The notes below the pieces were generated by a model that was given only the letters and a program-made list of their open reading frames with translations, did not search any database and had not been told where the DNA came from. DNA of 61,493 nt from positions 1 through 61,493 of the forward strand of contig MU401673.1 of assembly GCA_022579005.1 (NCBI GenBank), written 5' to 3'. Of the stretch, positions 35,618-45,700 are shown piece after piece. Numbering within the stretch: the first letter of the stretch is position 1; every line of letters begins with the position of its first letter. Origin of the DNA: Poronia punctata. Its lineage: Eukaryota; Ascomycota; Sordariomycetes; Xylariales; Xylariaceae. The translations under genes and the position numbers were made by a program.

Positions 35618-36101
35618 GGTGTAGGGTGTCGGCTGATTGATTTTGTTATGGCTCTTGATAGGATGGGGGGTTTGTAGATTGATTGAATGATTAAGGTAGG
35701 TGGTGTTGATATACCGAATTGGATAATTGGTTCTTACATTATATATAAGATACCTTGGGAGAAGATTTTGACTTTATTGATGTTGTTGTTGAAAAAGGGG
35801 CGTCATCTGTGATATGATATGATATAGCCTTGAGTCCCACTCGGTTATGTAACGCCAGTAAAAGTAAACAAATCAGAAAAAAAGGAAGGAGTACTGCGTA
35901 TGTACCCCCCGATATATCAATCAACATACACGCCAATATCAAGAACAAACCTATACATACTGACTGACACTCCTCTCCCGAGACAGGTAGGTATGGTTAG
36001 GTACATTTGTAGGTACATCCCCCCAACCTATCAACCAAGCAGGTACCCATCTATATAACCATACCTACCACACCAATCTACAACAACAACAACAACAAAC
36101 A
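35618..36101. other. Intergenic, 0.48 kb
   Basis: 3' flank of the Ser-rich protein gene and 5' flank of the tRNA-like gene. Contains TAGGTA/TACCTA words and a CAA run just before 36101. No gene is visible. Confidence 0.5.
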
Positions 36102-36232
36102 GCCCGGTTGGTGTAGTGGTAGCACGCTCAATGAGGGTCCGGGGATGAATGACAGCTTGCTGCTATTCAAAGGATGTTGACAAACTCACATCTAATACTG
36201 TAGAGGCCTTGGTTCAATTCCAAGTCTGGGCA
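36102..36232 (+). tRNA. tRNA-like Pol III gene interrupted by 58 bp outside the usual intron position
   Basis: Both internal Pol III promoter boxes are present: A box TGGTGTAGTGG and B box GGTTCAATTCC. The ends pair as an acceptor stem (GCCCGGT with TCTGGGC, six of seven positions counting one G-T pair, discriminator A). The D arm (GTGT...GCAC) and T arm (CTTGG-TTCAATT-CCAAG) fold well, and a T-rich tract follows directly as terminator. The whole is 131 nt. A 4-bp direct repeat CTCA (36127-36130 and 36185-36188) brackets 58 nt; without them the molecule is exactly 73 nt. No anticodon stem can be formed from the bases next to the D arm, so this is not a standard intron after position 37. The distal anticodon-like arm (CTCACA...TGTAGAG) has a bulge, so I do not assign an amino acid. 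It may be a tRNA pseudogene. Confidence 0.45.
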
Positions 36233-36238
36233 AATATT

Positions 36239-36339
36239 CTTTTTTCTTTTTTCTTTTTTCTTTTTTCTTTTTTCTTTTTTCTTTTTTCTTTTTTCTTTTT
36301 TCTTTTTTCTTTTTTCTTTTTTCTTTTTTCTTTTTTCTT
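36239..36339. repeat. (TTTTTTC)n satellite abutting the assembly gap
   Basis: Near-perfect 7-bp units, about 14 copies, start right after the tRNA-like gene and run into the N block. Tract length is probably under-represented because the assembly breaks in it. Confidence 0.9.
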
Positions 36340-36437
36340 NNNNNNNNNNNNNNNNNNNNNNNNNNNNNNNNNNNNNNNNNNNNNNNNNNNNNNNNNNNNN
36401 NNNNNNNNNNNNNNNNNNNNNNNNNNNNNNNNNNNNN
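36340..36437. other. Assembly gap (98 N)
   Basis: A run of N replaces sequence inside a poly-pyrimidine satellite. The flanks on both sides are T-rich, so the missing DNA is probably more of the same repeat. Confidence 0.98.
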
Positions 36438-36988
36438 TTTTTTTGGTTTTACTTTGATTAATTTATTTTATTCTGCCGTCATTCCTGAAACATGCCTCCA
36501 ACCCATAGTAGACCAACACTTTATTCTAAGAACTGTGTCTATTTAAAGTCATTTAAAACTAGATATCATATCTGGTCTTTTTTGTAGTAATAAATGCCTT
36601 ACATAGTTGGCGCACTTGTAGGTGTCGTTGATTCTGTACCTAAGTCTTGTCTTCTTGTAGACATTGGTCTTTTTGTAATCCCCTATACACCAAGAACAAC
36701 TGGGCTAAAAGTAAAATCAAACAAGTCTATTGTCTACAGCTTTTTAACTCGTTTCAAAACAACCAGTCAGTCCATTGTATCAACATTGCTGTTCTTTGTC
36801 CTCCCACCAAGCACGACAAAGCTTATTGTTTTGTGTGTCTGGGACAATCCCTAACCTTGGCGACAACTCGTTAATATAAAACCCTTTGCCCATCCCCCAA
36901 TTTTTGCACTCACTCGATATATACTCTGGTCCAAAACAGAACCTTAATAAATACACAACATCAATCATCATCATCATCCTCACCAACC
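36438..36988. other. Intergenic, 0.55 kb
   Basis: No supportable gene. A TATAAAA-like word at about 36875 lies ~115 bp upstream of the ATG at 36989, followed by a C/A-rich leader. Confidence 0.45.
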
Positions 36989-37366
36989 ATGTCTCACTCC
37001 CCCCCCTCCCCAACCACACCCAGATCCACAGAAACACTCTTCTCCGCAGCCCGTCTCCTCTGGGGACCCGGACAAGAACAATACTACGGAACTCAAAAAA
37101 AAGAGCAAGTACGACGTATGAAGCCACCACAGCTAAGTATCGTCATCCCTTCCGGACGAACCTCCGTTCCCCCGCTCCTTAGTCCCGATGAGGAAATGTC
37201 CTGCTGCCATTTTTGTCTAGGGGCTGGGATTGATCATGATACAGGGAAGATGAAGGTGATGATAAGGAGAAGGAGGAGGAGATCTGATTTGGTGGTTTCG
37301 TGTTTCTTTTGTCTTGTTGTGATGGTTGTGATGGTGGTGGTGGCTCTTTCGTCGAGGGGATTTTGA
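36989..37366 (+). CDS. Small hypothetical protein with C-terminal hydrophobic segment, 125 aa
   Basis: Not recognised. The ATG lies in a good context (accATGtct) after a plausible leader with a TATA-like element. The N-terminus is Ser/Pro-rich, then SAARLLWGPGQEQYYG; a CCHFC cluster sits near residue 71; six Arg precede a Val/Met/Leu membrane-like segment (~105-120) close to the C-terminus, which would suit a tail-anchored protein. The 3' end is simple-sequence-like, so part of the frame may be chance. Confidence 0.45.
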   Translation: MSHSPPSPTTPRSTETLFSAARLLWGPGQEQYYGTQKKEQVRRMKPPQLSIVIPSGRTSVPPLLSPDEEMSCCHFCLGAGIDHDTGKMKVMIRRRRRRSDLVVSCFFCLVVMVVMVVVALSSRGF

Positions 37367-37956
37367 GAGGGAATTATAGATGGGTAAGGTGGTAGGTAGG
37401 TAGGTAAGTAAGTAAGTAAGGGTAGTAGTACTACCCTTTGCTCATCTTACTATCTATATGAGCTATGGTCATTTCTGCCTGAAACAGTACCTTAGGGATC
37501 ATCACTGCTAGGAACTTCAGGTCATGTCAAGATATAATAAAATTCGAGACCTTAGAACTGTCACGGGCAAAGTCTTTTATATTAATTAAATAAGCTTTTT
37601 TTTAACTACTACTATTAATTAATAAAAGGCGACGAGTCCGGCGCGAGGTGCTGTCAGATTTAAGCCAATATCCTGTCAAGGTCATGATTGTCTGTGTCTT
37701 CTTTTTCTGCCCGTCGAGAACCTCTGTCTTCCGGCTTCCCTATTTTAACCCGTCGGCGGTAGGTCTCATCGTACCACCATGGTACGTCGTGATAGCGTGA
37801 CTATAGAGGTAATCGTTATATCCGACACCCATAGGAGTTGTCTAGTGTCCATATCGTCAAATCTAACAGGTGCGGTAGCAACACCGCCTAGGAACCTCGT
37901 GCATCTTCCATTGCCCACTGTCCACTGTCCACTGTCCACCTTTGAGTGACGGAAGG
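37367..37956. other. Intergenic, 0.59 kb
   Basis: Lies between convergent small genes. Contains GTAG/GTAA runs (37385-37425) and a GTCCACT tandem run (about 37915-37938). No gene is visible. Confidence 0.5.
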
Positions 37957-38533
37957 TTATGAGACGACGGGAATAGGGACCTCCAACCCCCCAGCATTCC
38001 ATTCACCCGTTGCGGTGGCGACCACGGTCCCGTTGATTTCGTGGTGGATGGTGATCTTTGTCGCCTCTGGGTACTTGACGGTAAATTCGTACGAGACGAA
38101 CTGATTGGTGGGCGAATAGTTGCAACCTCCGGTTTGTTCGTCGGCGATGACAGCCGTGACACACTAATATTTCTCAACGTCAACACGGGTTAATCCAAAG
38201 TGAGCAAATGATATATATATATATATATAACTCTCTGTTACGTGTAGATTTCCGGTGTTTTCGGTGGTGTTTTGTAATGTAAGGATTGAGGTTAGAAAAA
38301 AGAAATCAATCACTCACGTTGACGTTGAAACCGTTAATCCCCGGCACGTAATCGTCCTCGGCAATCAAGGAGAAGTCGTAGCGGCAGCCGAGAAGACCGC
38401 AGCCAGAGCTGTGAACCAGTAGGGAGATGGCACCGGGCTGTGTGCGTTCCGACACTTTGGATTCGGTTGGCATGGCCGTGGCCAAGTTGGCGAGGGTCGC
38501 CACGGCGGCCGAGGAAATACTTGCAAACTTCAT
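37957..38533 (-). CDS. Small secreted cysteine-containing protein, 140 aa
   Basis: Probably secreted to the wall or medium; role unknown, with candidate-effector features. Exons 38533-38318 and 38163-37957, with a 154-bp intron that contains an AT dinucleotide run. The signal peptide MKFASISSAAVATLANLATA is followed by a polar mature chain with four cysteines (SGCGLLGCRYD, then VNC at the exon joint, then GGCNY), enough for two disulfides. The rest reads as a beta-rich domain (FVSYEFTVKYPEATKITIHHE; TATGEWNA). The splice is supported because both exons keep phase 0 and exon 2 supplies the third cysteine. Small fungal secreted beta-sandwich proteins have this build, but I cannot name the family. 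Confidence 0.72.
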
Positions 38534-38786
38534 GATGATGATTTGGGAATTTTTTCTCCGGGGCTACGCTACTTGGACGAGTGAGAGTGATTGGAAGATA
38601 AGACGACGAGCAAGAGAGAGAGAGAGAGAGAGAGGGCGATCGAAATCGCGGTTTTATAACCAAATCTTACAACAACGAGGCATCGATAAAGGAAAGACTT
38701 ACATGGTTCTTGTAACCAGAACAGGTCGGCCAAGGAGTTGATGCTTACTATTGTAGGTACGGGTTTCAATGAAAAGGATAACTCTT

Positions 38787-38861
38787 GGAGTAAACCGGAG
38801 CTTGCGAGGGTATGTAACTGTTGAAAATCTCGGAGCAAACCCGAGCTTGCAAGGGTATACA
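38787..38861. repeat. Two-copy tandem duplication, 45-bp period
   Basis: Segments 38787-38816 and 38832-38861 match over ~30 bp with four differences (GGAG-AAACC-GAGCTTGC core). Confidence 0.6.
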
Positions 38862-39170
38862 AAAAAAAATCATTAACCCTGAGGTTTATCGGTGATAACT
38901 TGAAGTCCGCAGCTATATGGGGCCGGTGCATAATCGAATACGAGTACTCCTTAAGCCGTTTGTCAGCATGACATAGAGTTCCCGGCAGGAATAAAGTGGG
39001 GTTGATTACTGTAGCAGGAGATTGAGGAAGGCCACAATGGCTGTCTCGTAAGCGTTGTACAATGCTTACAACTGTTGTGAGATCCACAGCCGGTTTGAAT
39101 TTCTAGCATTGGAAGTAGGTACCTCCTTTTCCATACAATTTACGGGAGGTACATAGCAATGTACACCAAG

Positions 39171-39324
39171 GGCCACCCCGACCCTGGCTGCGCGCCGGCC
39201 GCCACGGCTACAGAGTGACGTTCAATTGTAAGGTCTTTATGTGATATGTGAAGTCACTCTCTGGCCTAGGTGTTCAACCGGCGCGCAGCAAGGTCCGGGC
39301 AGTGTCGGGTTCCTTGGTGTGGCC
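39171..39324. repeat. 154-bp foldback with imperfect inverted repeats (MITE-like)
   Basis: The ends GGCCAC... and ...GTGGCC are inverted. Inner blocks also pair: CTGCGCGCCGG (left) with CCGGCGCGCAG (right), and AGAGTGAC with GTCACTCT nearer the centre. The arms have small length differences, and no clear target duplication was found. Confidence 0.5.
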
Positions 39325-40195
39325 TTCGGTCAAGGTGGTGTATGTTTGGATTGACTACAACCCACACCACACCACACATAATCAACCAACCAACCAACCA
39401 GGCAAGTGGCTTACCTAACCTTACACTCATATATAAAGCTAATTGCAAAGGATTTCATAGGCTAGCTATGTTAAAATGGATGGCGAAGGGCTGGCTGGGA
39501 TCAAATACCTACCTACTTCCATCAGACCCTAAACTAAGAAGTGGCTACTTGAACAGATCAGCGCTTTAGCCGATGGTGCCCCAAGATATAATAAACGTGA
39601 GGAAGCGGGCCATGGCTTAGAGAATACGTACCTAAACTTGAGATACGCCAACTAACAAGGAGGAGACTGCACTGACGGGCATATACCTAGTGTACTAGTA
39701 GGTGGGCTTTGTGATCGGTACAAATTAGATAGTAGACTTAGCAACGATTAAATATCCCTCTTGTTGCGCCTTGACCATGATATTAAAGCGATATAGGTAG
39801 GTAGATATCTCACGAGTATCAAAGGAAACATGGTGATCTAGTTTAGCCGTGCTTGAGGCGGGCACTGCTCGATGTATTCTTCATCGTCCATCTGCCTCAT
39901 TTGTTTTGTCAGACATACCCATGAAGCCGAGGGTAACTGAGCTAATCAAGGGGCTTCTTTTAGATTTCGTCGTGATTTTCCTTGGAATTCTCGTAGGTAG
40001 GTCGAACTCCTAGTAGACAAAAAAACAGGAAGGTACGATTGAGTCAAGACCAGGTGACAGTTTTAGCAGGCACCTTCCTGCCCAGTGAATGTATTTAATC
40101 TTGCGATGGTCACCTTGCTATATTCACTCCAAGTCTAGAATCTAGATTCACCTCCCATATCATACACCACCCATACTATTCATCTTGCATATCTA

Positions 40196-40255
40196 CCATA
40201 CACTTCTCATATCTTCCATACACTTCTCATATCAACCATACACTTGTCATATCAC
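40196..40255. repeat. Three exact-length 20-bp tandem units
   Basis: Three units beginning CCATACACTT(C/G)TCATATC follow each other with 20-bp spacing, about 600 bp upstream of the GTPase start. Partial units flank them. Confidence 0.65.
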
Positions 40256-40847
40256 ACACCACCCTTAGGTTACACATACATTGGCACATAAGGTACACAG
40301 GTAAGTATGTATATGGCATGCCGCTAGACTCTCAACATCACCACGCTCTACATCATCATTCCTCGGTATACTATACTTCGAGGGGTTCACCCAAGCTGCC
40401 ATAAACTTGCCTGCGGACTCCCGGTATCTGTGAGTATAACTCGCAGATAAATAGTAAAGGTATTTCTACTACACCAGACCTACATAGGTACCTATGTAAG
40501 TAAAGTTGCACATTTGCACATACCGTGCACGTCATATCCTACTTCTACTAGGCACCTCTCACCTTCCAGAGTTTAAACTCATCCACCTATTACACAAAAC
40601 ACCATTAATTCCTGAGACTGCATGTTCTCCAAAATATTTCCATCCTCGGCCCAGCAAGGTACCCTCAGCTAATACCTAGACGTCTCTCAACTTGAAAGCA
40701 TAGTACCGCACACATAACTTCTCATACCTCTACTACCTACACGGTCACCTTTCACATACTCAAGCTAGGCCAAATCATCTTCAACGACCATTGGTAACAT
40801 ACTATCATCGTATCTACGTGGGATATCTTACGACTTCAACCAAAGCA

Positions 40848-42379
40848 ATGCCGAAAGTTAAGGTTAAAGTAAGAGACAATGTCGACGCGAAGCCAAGCCT
40901 AACAGACCTTGACGACGACAAGTTTGGGTGGAGAGCCTGCGAGCAGAAATATTCGAATCTACGACTTCATCTCAAAGAAAAGGCAGTAGAGACGGGTATC
41001 AAACACTGCAGGGACCTGGCTACAATCATTGAGAATGGCTTCGAATCCATGACAGGACACAGCAAGCTATTTACAGAAACTCTGTGGCCGTCGAAAAGCC
41101 GGGAAGAGTGGTTAAAGAAGAGTCGTAAGTTATCGATTACTAAGAAGAGGAACGGCTGTACAGGCTCATATTCGTGCTAACTTGTGGGAAAACCAGGACA
41201 TCTTTGCAAGGAAAGTGAGGATTTCAAAATCCTAGTAGGTGTAGCTGGTGCCACTGGCAGTGGTAAGACGTCTGTCTTGAATGCCCTACTAGGATACCCA
41301 GAGCTTCTTCCAACCAGTAATGAAGAGGCTTCCACTGCTGTACCGTGCAAGGTGGCCTACAACAACGACAATCGTCCCGAATATGCCTTTCGCTGCCAGG
41401 TCACCTTTCAAGACGAAGAGAGCCTTAAGGATAGACTGGAAAAGTTTCTCAAGGACCTCGAGGAAAAGATACTCCTCGAAGAGAATGACAATGGCTCGGT
41501 CGAAGATGGGGAAGCTATTCAGACGCTTGAGGAGTCCCTGCGACCTACGCAAGAACTGATATCTGTTGTCTTTGGGTTGGACGACTATGGGCAGCTCCGG
41601 GAAATGTCGGTTGATGAAATCCTAAACCTAAATCCGGAAGCCCTCGACCTACTAGACACAGTGAAGGATTTCCATTCTGAAGATTACAGTGTCATTTCGG
41701 AAGTAGTAAAACCTTATATGGATTCGACGGCTACTAACCATGGCGCATCTGCTAACGGTATGAACTTTGCAGCTTGGCCACTTGTAGCAGAGGTTGATAT
41801 ATTCGTCAAATCGGACCTCTTGCAAAATGGAGTGGTTCTGGTAGACCTGCCGGGTCTAGGAGATGCGGTCGAGAGCCGAGAAGCGGTGGCCAAACGATAT
41901 TTTGACCAGTTGGCAGCAACCATAATTATGTCGCAGGCGACTCGAGCGGCGGACAATGCAACGGCTGCCCACCTAATGTCCAAATATCAAGAAATGGCCA
42001 TGATGCTCAACGGCAAGTTCCACAAACAAGGTTTCTGCGTTTGCGTGACACAGATCGACCAGATCGACCGCAGAGCCGCTTTGAGGAAGGCGGACGCAAA
42101 GGACAACGCCGAACTCCAGGGCTGGCTGCAGAAAGAAAATGAGCTGAAGCTCTTGTTGAAAGCCATGGAGGCAGAACGGAAGCATATCCGAGGCCGTATG
42201 AAAGTCGGTTGTAGGATGTCACAGTCAAGACGTCTTGAGAACGCAGGTACAAGTCAACAAGCCAACATGTCTTCTCATAAAGATCTAGTACTATCGACTA
42301 ACAGTTATTTTAAGTAGATGGCGAGAATGAAGTCGTGGCCGAAACCAGCCACAGACCACGCAGATCGCCGGAGCCGAGA
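40848..42379 (+). pseudogene. Dynamin-like (SLIP-GC-type) GTPase, part 1 of 3 (GTPase domain), broken by retrotransposons
   Basis: 5' part of a large GTPase gene spanning 40848-59072. Exons here: 40848-41124, 41197-42246 and 42318-42379 (introns of 72 and 71 bp; the second has a GACTAAC branch site). The GTPase domain shows G1 GATGSGKT (residues 110-117), G3 DLPGLGD (309-315) and G4-like TQID (377-380). Long charged helices follow. The family resembles animal nuclear GTPase SLIP-GC and fungal dynamin-like relatives; cellular role here is unknown. Exon 3 stops at 42379 where a 7.4-kb LTR element is inserted. Skipping both internal elements and one copy of each target duplication, the eight exon pieces total 2961 nt, or 986 aa plus stop, with no other lesion. 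As it stands, read-through into intron 2 ends the frame, and a spliced message would enter the element. The ATG at 40848 is the first in frame. Confidence 0.85.
42375..42379. repeat. Target-site duplication, element 1 (left copy)
   Basis: CGAGA here and at 49789-49793 flank element 1 exactly at its TGT...ACA ends. Confidence 0.9.
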
Positions 42380-42708
42380 TGTGACAAGGGGCTTAATATA
42401 GCGGCTTAGAAGTAGGAATAGCTTTAATTTAATTTAATAATTCTGTATAGGCGGAAAGGGTCTATAAGAAGGAAGTCCTTTTCTAAGCCCTTTAGGGGAA
42501 TATAGGTTTATTTATTTTTATCCCTAGCCGGAGATCGGCAGTCTTTATTTCCTTTGTGCAAAGAGAGTCTGCACTTTGTATTTACAAGTGCATGTAATAT
42601 AAAACTAATAAGTTAATTTTATTTAACCTCTTTATTTAAGGGGGCTGTTTTTAATACTTGTAGCCTTTTAATTAGCTAGGTTTTATTACTTAAACGTTTT
42701 ATATAATA
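42380..42708 (-). repeat. Element 1 LTR (left; 3' LTR in coding sense)
   Basis: 329 bp, aligns end to end with 49460-49788. Its outer end (TGTGACAAGG) is unmutated while its inner end is heavily changed. A purine-rich tract on the minus strand lies just inside it. Confidence 0.93.
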
Positions 42709-45700
42709 TTAGCTTCTTTTTTTTTAAAGCCTGTTTTAGGCGCCGACATAATTAACAATAGCGTAGGTTAATTAAAAGCATTGCAATAGCTTTTTAAGTA
42801 AGACGTTAAAGCTATACTTAAAAGGCATTATGCTAGCTTTTTATATAGCCTAAGGATTTATTAGTTTTTATAGTTTAAGCTAGTAGAACTTTTTAACTAT
42901 AGCTTTAGCTTTGTTACTTATAAGGTTATTATAGGGCTTTTAAGTTTAATTTTTTTTTACTAGCTAGTTTTTTTATTTAATTAAGTACTTAATATTTTTT
43001 TAGGAGGTTTTTATAAAGTTAACAACTTTGTTTATATAGTACTTTTTTAGTTTAATTAGTATTGTATTTTGTAGGACTTAGTTAAGGTTAAAAGGTTTTT
43101 AATTGCTAGCATAGTAAGGTTTAATTAAAAAGACGTAAAAGGTATTATGTATTTTTTACTTCTTAAGTAGTACAAGTTTAACGGTAGTAGGTAAAATAAT
43201 ATTAAAAATACGAAAAAAACTTAAAAGTTTTTTATTAAGCTTTTTTGCTAGTTATTTAGTTTTAATATTTTAAACATTTAATATTACTAACTAATTTTTT
43301 TAATACTTTAAGGCTTTAAGCTTTTTTTTGTTTGCTTATTTTTTTATTTTCTTTTAGCTAGCTTTAAAGTGTTTTTTAGCAGTCTTGTAAACTTTTATTA
43401 TTTAGTAAACATATAATTTGCTACTAAGGTTTAAAGGTTCGGCGTTAGCTAGCAGCAAGTTATAAGCTAATAAATAATACTTGTAGTTAGCATAAAATAA
43501 AGTTAGGTATATTAAAGCAAAGGAAGTGTTGTTATAAGCAAATTTAGCTATAAGTAATAGGTTTTTTTAATTGTTTATTTTATAGTTAACAAACGCTTAA
43601 AGGTATGCTTTAAGGGATTAATTAAGTTGTTTTGTTTAGCTGTTAGTTTAAAAATAAAACGTAGTACTTATACAAAGTTTAATTTTAATAAGTTTAAGGA
43701 AATCTTTTTAAAAGTAAGCAGTAAATTTAAAATTTTTATTAAAAATAATGTTTAAAAAAATGCTATAATACTTTTAATAAGTTTTAATAAAAATCCTAAT
43801 AAAGTTTTTTATTTTTTTTCTATTTACTTTTAAAAGTATAAATTGCTTTATTTTAGTAAAGGGGTTAACTATTACCTATATAAAATTATATTTATTAAAA
43901 AAGAGAAGGTTTATAATAAAGTTTATTGCTACTATGTTTTATAGTTAATAGTAAAGCTTTATAGGCTGTAAAAGTTTAAAAGGTACGTGCTTTAAGGCCT
44001 TGTTTTACTAGCACTTAAAACATTTACTTATAAAGCTTTTAATAATACTTTTTATACTTAGCTACTAAAAGTTATAAGTAATTAACTTAAGTATTTTGTT
44101 TATGCTTATATAACTAGCTACAAAAGTATTGTGCTTTAATTTTATTACTTTAATTTATAAGTTATAAAAAACCTAAAAGCAGTTTTTACAATATAAGAAA
44201 CTATTTTCTAATATTACATTTTTTTGTAGTGCTTTTAATCTAAGCTTGTACTTAGAATTTTTAAGTTTAGCTTTTTTTATATGCTTAATAAAGTCTTAAT
44301 TTTATTAAAAGGCTTTAAAACTATAAAGGCGTTTTAAAATTACTAAGGTCGTTAGTAATTTTGCTAGTAGTGCTGCAACTAAAAAAACTTGTTTTAAAAG
44401 GCCTTTAAAGTGCAAAAAATGTTTTTCCTATAAGACTGCTTTAATAAGCTAGTTTTTAGCTCTTTTTTTTTTAAGCTAATATTGTTATAGTTAAAAGAGA
44501 ATATTAGCTTTTTTATTTTATTTTTTAAGCTTATAGTTAATAATAAACTAGTAAGTTAATAATTATTGCGCTTATTTTGCTTATTTTTTATTTATTACTT
44601 TAGCTATAGTAAAGTAAACAAGGTTTTAATAATTAAAATAGATTTTTATTTTGTATTTTGTGCTTTTTAGGTACTGTTTTTATTAATTAAAAAAATTAAC
44701 TATTATTAGTAGTTTTTTGTTATAAATTTTATAGTTTATTTTTGCTAGCAAGAGCTTTTAGAAGTAGAATATAATAGGTTAAAGCTTGCTGTTTTTGTTT
44801 TTTTAAAAAAAGACTGCGCTAAGGGCGTAGTTAAAAGCGTTAGTTTTAATGTGTGCTATAGCGTTAAAATTAAAATAAACTAAAATTAAGGCTATAGTAA
44901 ATTTATGCTTAAAGGTTTGCATAGCTTTAGCTATTTAGCTAGTTTATTTTTAAGTTCTAGCGTTAACTTTGTTTGCGTTTGTTAAAGGCTTTACTATTTT
45001 AAAAAAGTTTTTAATAAAGCGTTAATAAAAGTTAGCAAAGCTTATAAATTATTATAACTTTTTAAGCGTTTTTAGGTTTTTTTATTTAATAATATAGTTA
45101 ATTTTATTTTAAGCTATTTTAATGCCTTTAGCGCTAATAATATATTTTAAGAATTTAACTTTTTTAACTTGCTATTTGCACTTTTAAGGTGCGACAGCAA
45201 GGTTGTACTAGGTTAGGCAGCAAAGCACTTCTTTTATAATATAATTGTATTTTTTAATAGTGTTTGCGTAAATAAGCAAATTGTTTAAATAAATAAGTAA
45301 ACTATTATTTATAAGATTTTAAAAAATATTGTTTATTATAAACTAAAACGTTGCCAGAGCATTAATTAGTTTTATAAGCATAATAGTATATTTAAAGAGC
45401 TTGTATTTATATTAAAAAGCAGTTTTTTACTTGTGACTTTTTTTAATTTAAACTAAATAAAAACTAGATTTAAGATTTATTTTAGTAAACTATTTAGCTG
45501 TGCTAAAACGCGCTTGTAGTTTAAATATTAACGGGATCAGATACTAGATTAGTATTGTAATGCTGTTAAGTTTTCGGTAATCGACTATAGGACGTAACTT
45601 TGTAGTGTTTTTCTTGTTTATAAATATTAGGGGGGCGCTGTATAACGATGTTAATTTTTTAATACGTCTGAAATTTAACATTTCCTTTAGCTAGACCTTT

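Larger units (their letters stand above)
38534..40847. other. Intergenic, 2.3 kb, with a foldback and tandem repeats
   Basis: No gene is supportable. Contains a GA run (about 38613-38633), a 45-bp-period duplication (38787-38861), a foldback (39171-39324) and three 20-bp tandem units (40196-40255). The last 600 bp is the promoter side of the GTPase gene at 40848. Confidence 0.5.

Noticed and set aside
36127..36232. Assignment of an isoleucine (AAT) or other anticodon to the tRNA-like gene
   Set aside because: A CTAATAC loop is present, but the supporting stem is bulged and of the wrong length, so naming the isotype would be a guess.
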